Origin: Planctomycetaceae bacterium
GTDB taxonomy: Bacteria; Planctomycetota; Planctomycetia; Pirellulales; Pirellulaceae
Reading direction: 5' to 3'
Assembly (NCBI GenBank): GCA_007695205.1
Contig: REEF01000199.1
Span: 1 to 6,841, forward strand
DNA: 6,841 nucleotides
The translations under genes and the position numbers were made by a program. Below are positions 6,433-6,841 of this stretch, one piece after another. Each line of letters opens with the position of its first letter. Position 1 is the first letter of the stretch. The notes under the pieces are model-generated. The model ran no database searches. It saw nothing but the letters and a program-made list of their open reading frames with translations, and was not told the DNA's origin.

Positions 6433-6457
6433 AAAACCCGGGCACAACCTAGCCCAG
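6433..6457 (-). terminator. Weak terminator-like hairpin after the PHA_gran_rgn gene
   Basis: CTGGGC (6457-6452) and GCCCGG (6443-6438) form a 6-bp stem with one U-G pair over an 8-nt loop that contains the TAG stop codon. GTTTTG follows. The stem is short and the U-run has only four bases, so efficiency is uncertain. Confidence 0.35.
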
Positions 6458-6751
6458 CGCCGTTTGCAATTGCTGAGCGATCTGCCGTTCGATCATGCCA
6501 CGCATCGGCAGAGCCATCAACGGCAGTTTTCCGGCCACTCGAGCCCGTGTTTCTTCGACGATCAACTGACCGGTGATGCTGACTCCCGACGCCTCCAGTG
6601 AAAAGTCCAGCACATGTCCAGCCCAAGCTCCGTCTGCCGCATCCAATTGCCCCTGGAACTGGTTCTGGACTTGGTCCACGAACTCTTTCAACCGGTCTAC
6701 CGCCTGATCACGTCCCAACTCGTGAGCCACTTCTGTTTTGAATTCCGGCAT
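6449..6751 (-). CDS. PHA_gran_rgn (polyhydroxyalkanoic acid system) family protein
   Basis: This is a 100-residue soluble protein. The N-terminal pattern MPEFKTEVAHELGRDQAVDR is typical of the family (conserved H-x-LG then an amphipathic helix). WAGHVLDFSLEASGVSITGQ (43-62), the central beta part, and a C-terminal helix (about 80-99, MIERQIAQQLQTALG) also fit. Members are named after polyhydroxyalkanoate granule regions, but many occur outside PHA clusters, and no PHA synthase or phasin is in this window; the molecular role is unclear. The ATG at 6751 is chosen because the family similarity begins there and GGGGGAA (6767-6761) precedes it by 9 nt. An in-frame start at 6802 would add 17 residues rich in Cys, Trp and Arg without family support. 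It is on the same strand as the tatC operon but separated by about 336 nt. Confidence 0.75.
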   Translation of the reverse strand: MPEFKTEVAHELGRDQAVDRLKEFVDQVQNQFQGQLDAADGAWAGHVLDFSLEASGVSITGQLIVEETRARVAGKLPLMALPMRGMIERQIAQQLQTALG

Positions 6752-6841
6752 TCGACCATCTTCCCCCAAGCAGCACAAACATCGACCCCACCTGATCATC
6801 AAACCACAACCCCCCCGGCCCGGCGATCCCGCGTCGCAACG
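6752..6841 (-). other. Upstream region of the PHA_gran_rgn gene, cut by the window edge
   Basis: Apart from the Shine-Dalgarno it holds a G-rich stretch (the C-run near 6810-6816) and no convincing -35/-10 pair. The promoter, or an upstream gene, may lie beyond the window. Confidence 0.3.

Larger units (their letters stand above)
6113..6448. other. Intergenic stretch of 336 bases between tatC and the PHA_gran_rgn gene
   Basis: Apart from the tatC promoter, the tail of a weak terminator-like hairpin and one doubtful short reading frame (6170-6367, minus), I see no gene here. A 5-bp inverted repeat ACCCA/TGGGT (6193-6207 region) is too small to interpret. No tRNA, direct repeats or mobile-element ends are visible. 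Confidence 0.5.

Noticed and set aside
6207..6626. A 139-codon minus-strand frame across the PHA_gran_rgn gene and the gap below it
   Set aside because: Its first half is a shifted reading of the PHA_gran_rgn gene, and the remainder has no recognisable features.
6752..6802. Upstream start of the PHA_gran_rgn gene at 6802
   Set aside because: The extra residues are unlike the family, and the ribosome binding site at 6761-6767 fits the start at 6751.

Overview
The window is a moderately GC-rich bacterial chromosome segment in which every gene I can support lies on the minus strand, so gene order below follows transcription, from high to low coordinates. The protein set suggests a planctomycete, probably Pirellulales-like. 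The clues are a TatC with a very long first periplasmic loop, a short stand-alone protein resembling the RNA polymerase alpha C-terminal domain, and a DUF58/transglutaminase pair. This assignment rests on remembered family patterns and was not searched.

Layout: (1) 6449-6751 encodes a 100-residue PHA_gran_rgn-type protein, followed by a weak terminator-like hairpin. (2) 6113-6448 is mostly intergenic. It holds one doubtful 65-codon ORF with a TTG start and a good sigma70-type promoter with an extended -10, placed to start transcription about 26 nt before tatC. (3) 6112 down to 396 is a tight five-gene unit: tatC, a DUF58 protein, a TgpA-like membrane transglutaminase, a small two-helix membrane protein and a four-histidine cupin of the TM1459 type. 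The gaps are 40 nt, a 4-nt ATGA overlap, 30 nt and 2 nt. A strong inverted repeat starting in the cupin stop codon closes the unit. (4) 181-395 holds that hairpin, a probable promoter and a leader with competing inverted repeats. (5) 1-180 is the start of the stand-alone alpha-CTD-like gene, cut by the window edge.

How they may work together: DUF58 proteins and membrane transglutaminases recur together, usually with a MoxR AAA+ ATPase, in systems thought to act on envelope or periplasmic proteins. Here the expected upstream MoxR position is occupied by tatC, the core of the twin-arginine translocase for folded proteins. The operon therefore looks envelope-centred (export, transglutaminase-type processing, a small membrane protein), with a probably cytoplasmic metal-binding cupin at its end. 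The functional link is inference from gene order.

There is no tRNA, rRNA, CRISPR array, transposase or phage gene in the window. The most unusual items are the free-standing alpha-CTD with intact DNA-contact residues and its structured leader, the enlarged TatC loop, and tatC fused by position to a MoxR-less DUF58/transglutaminase operon.
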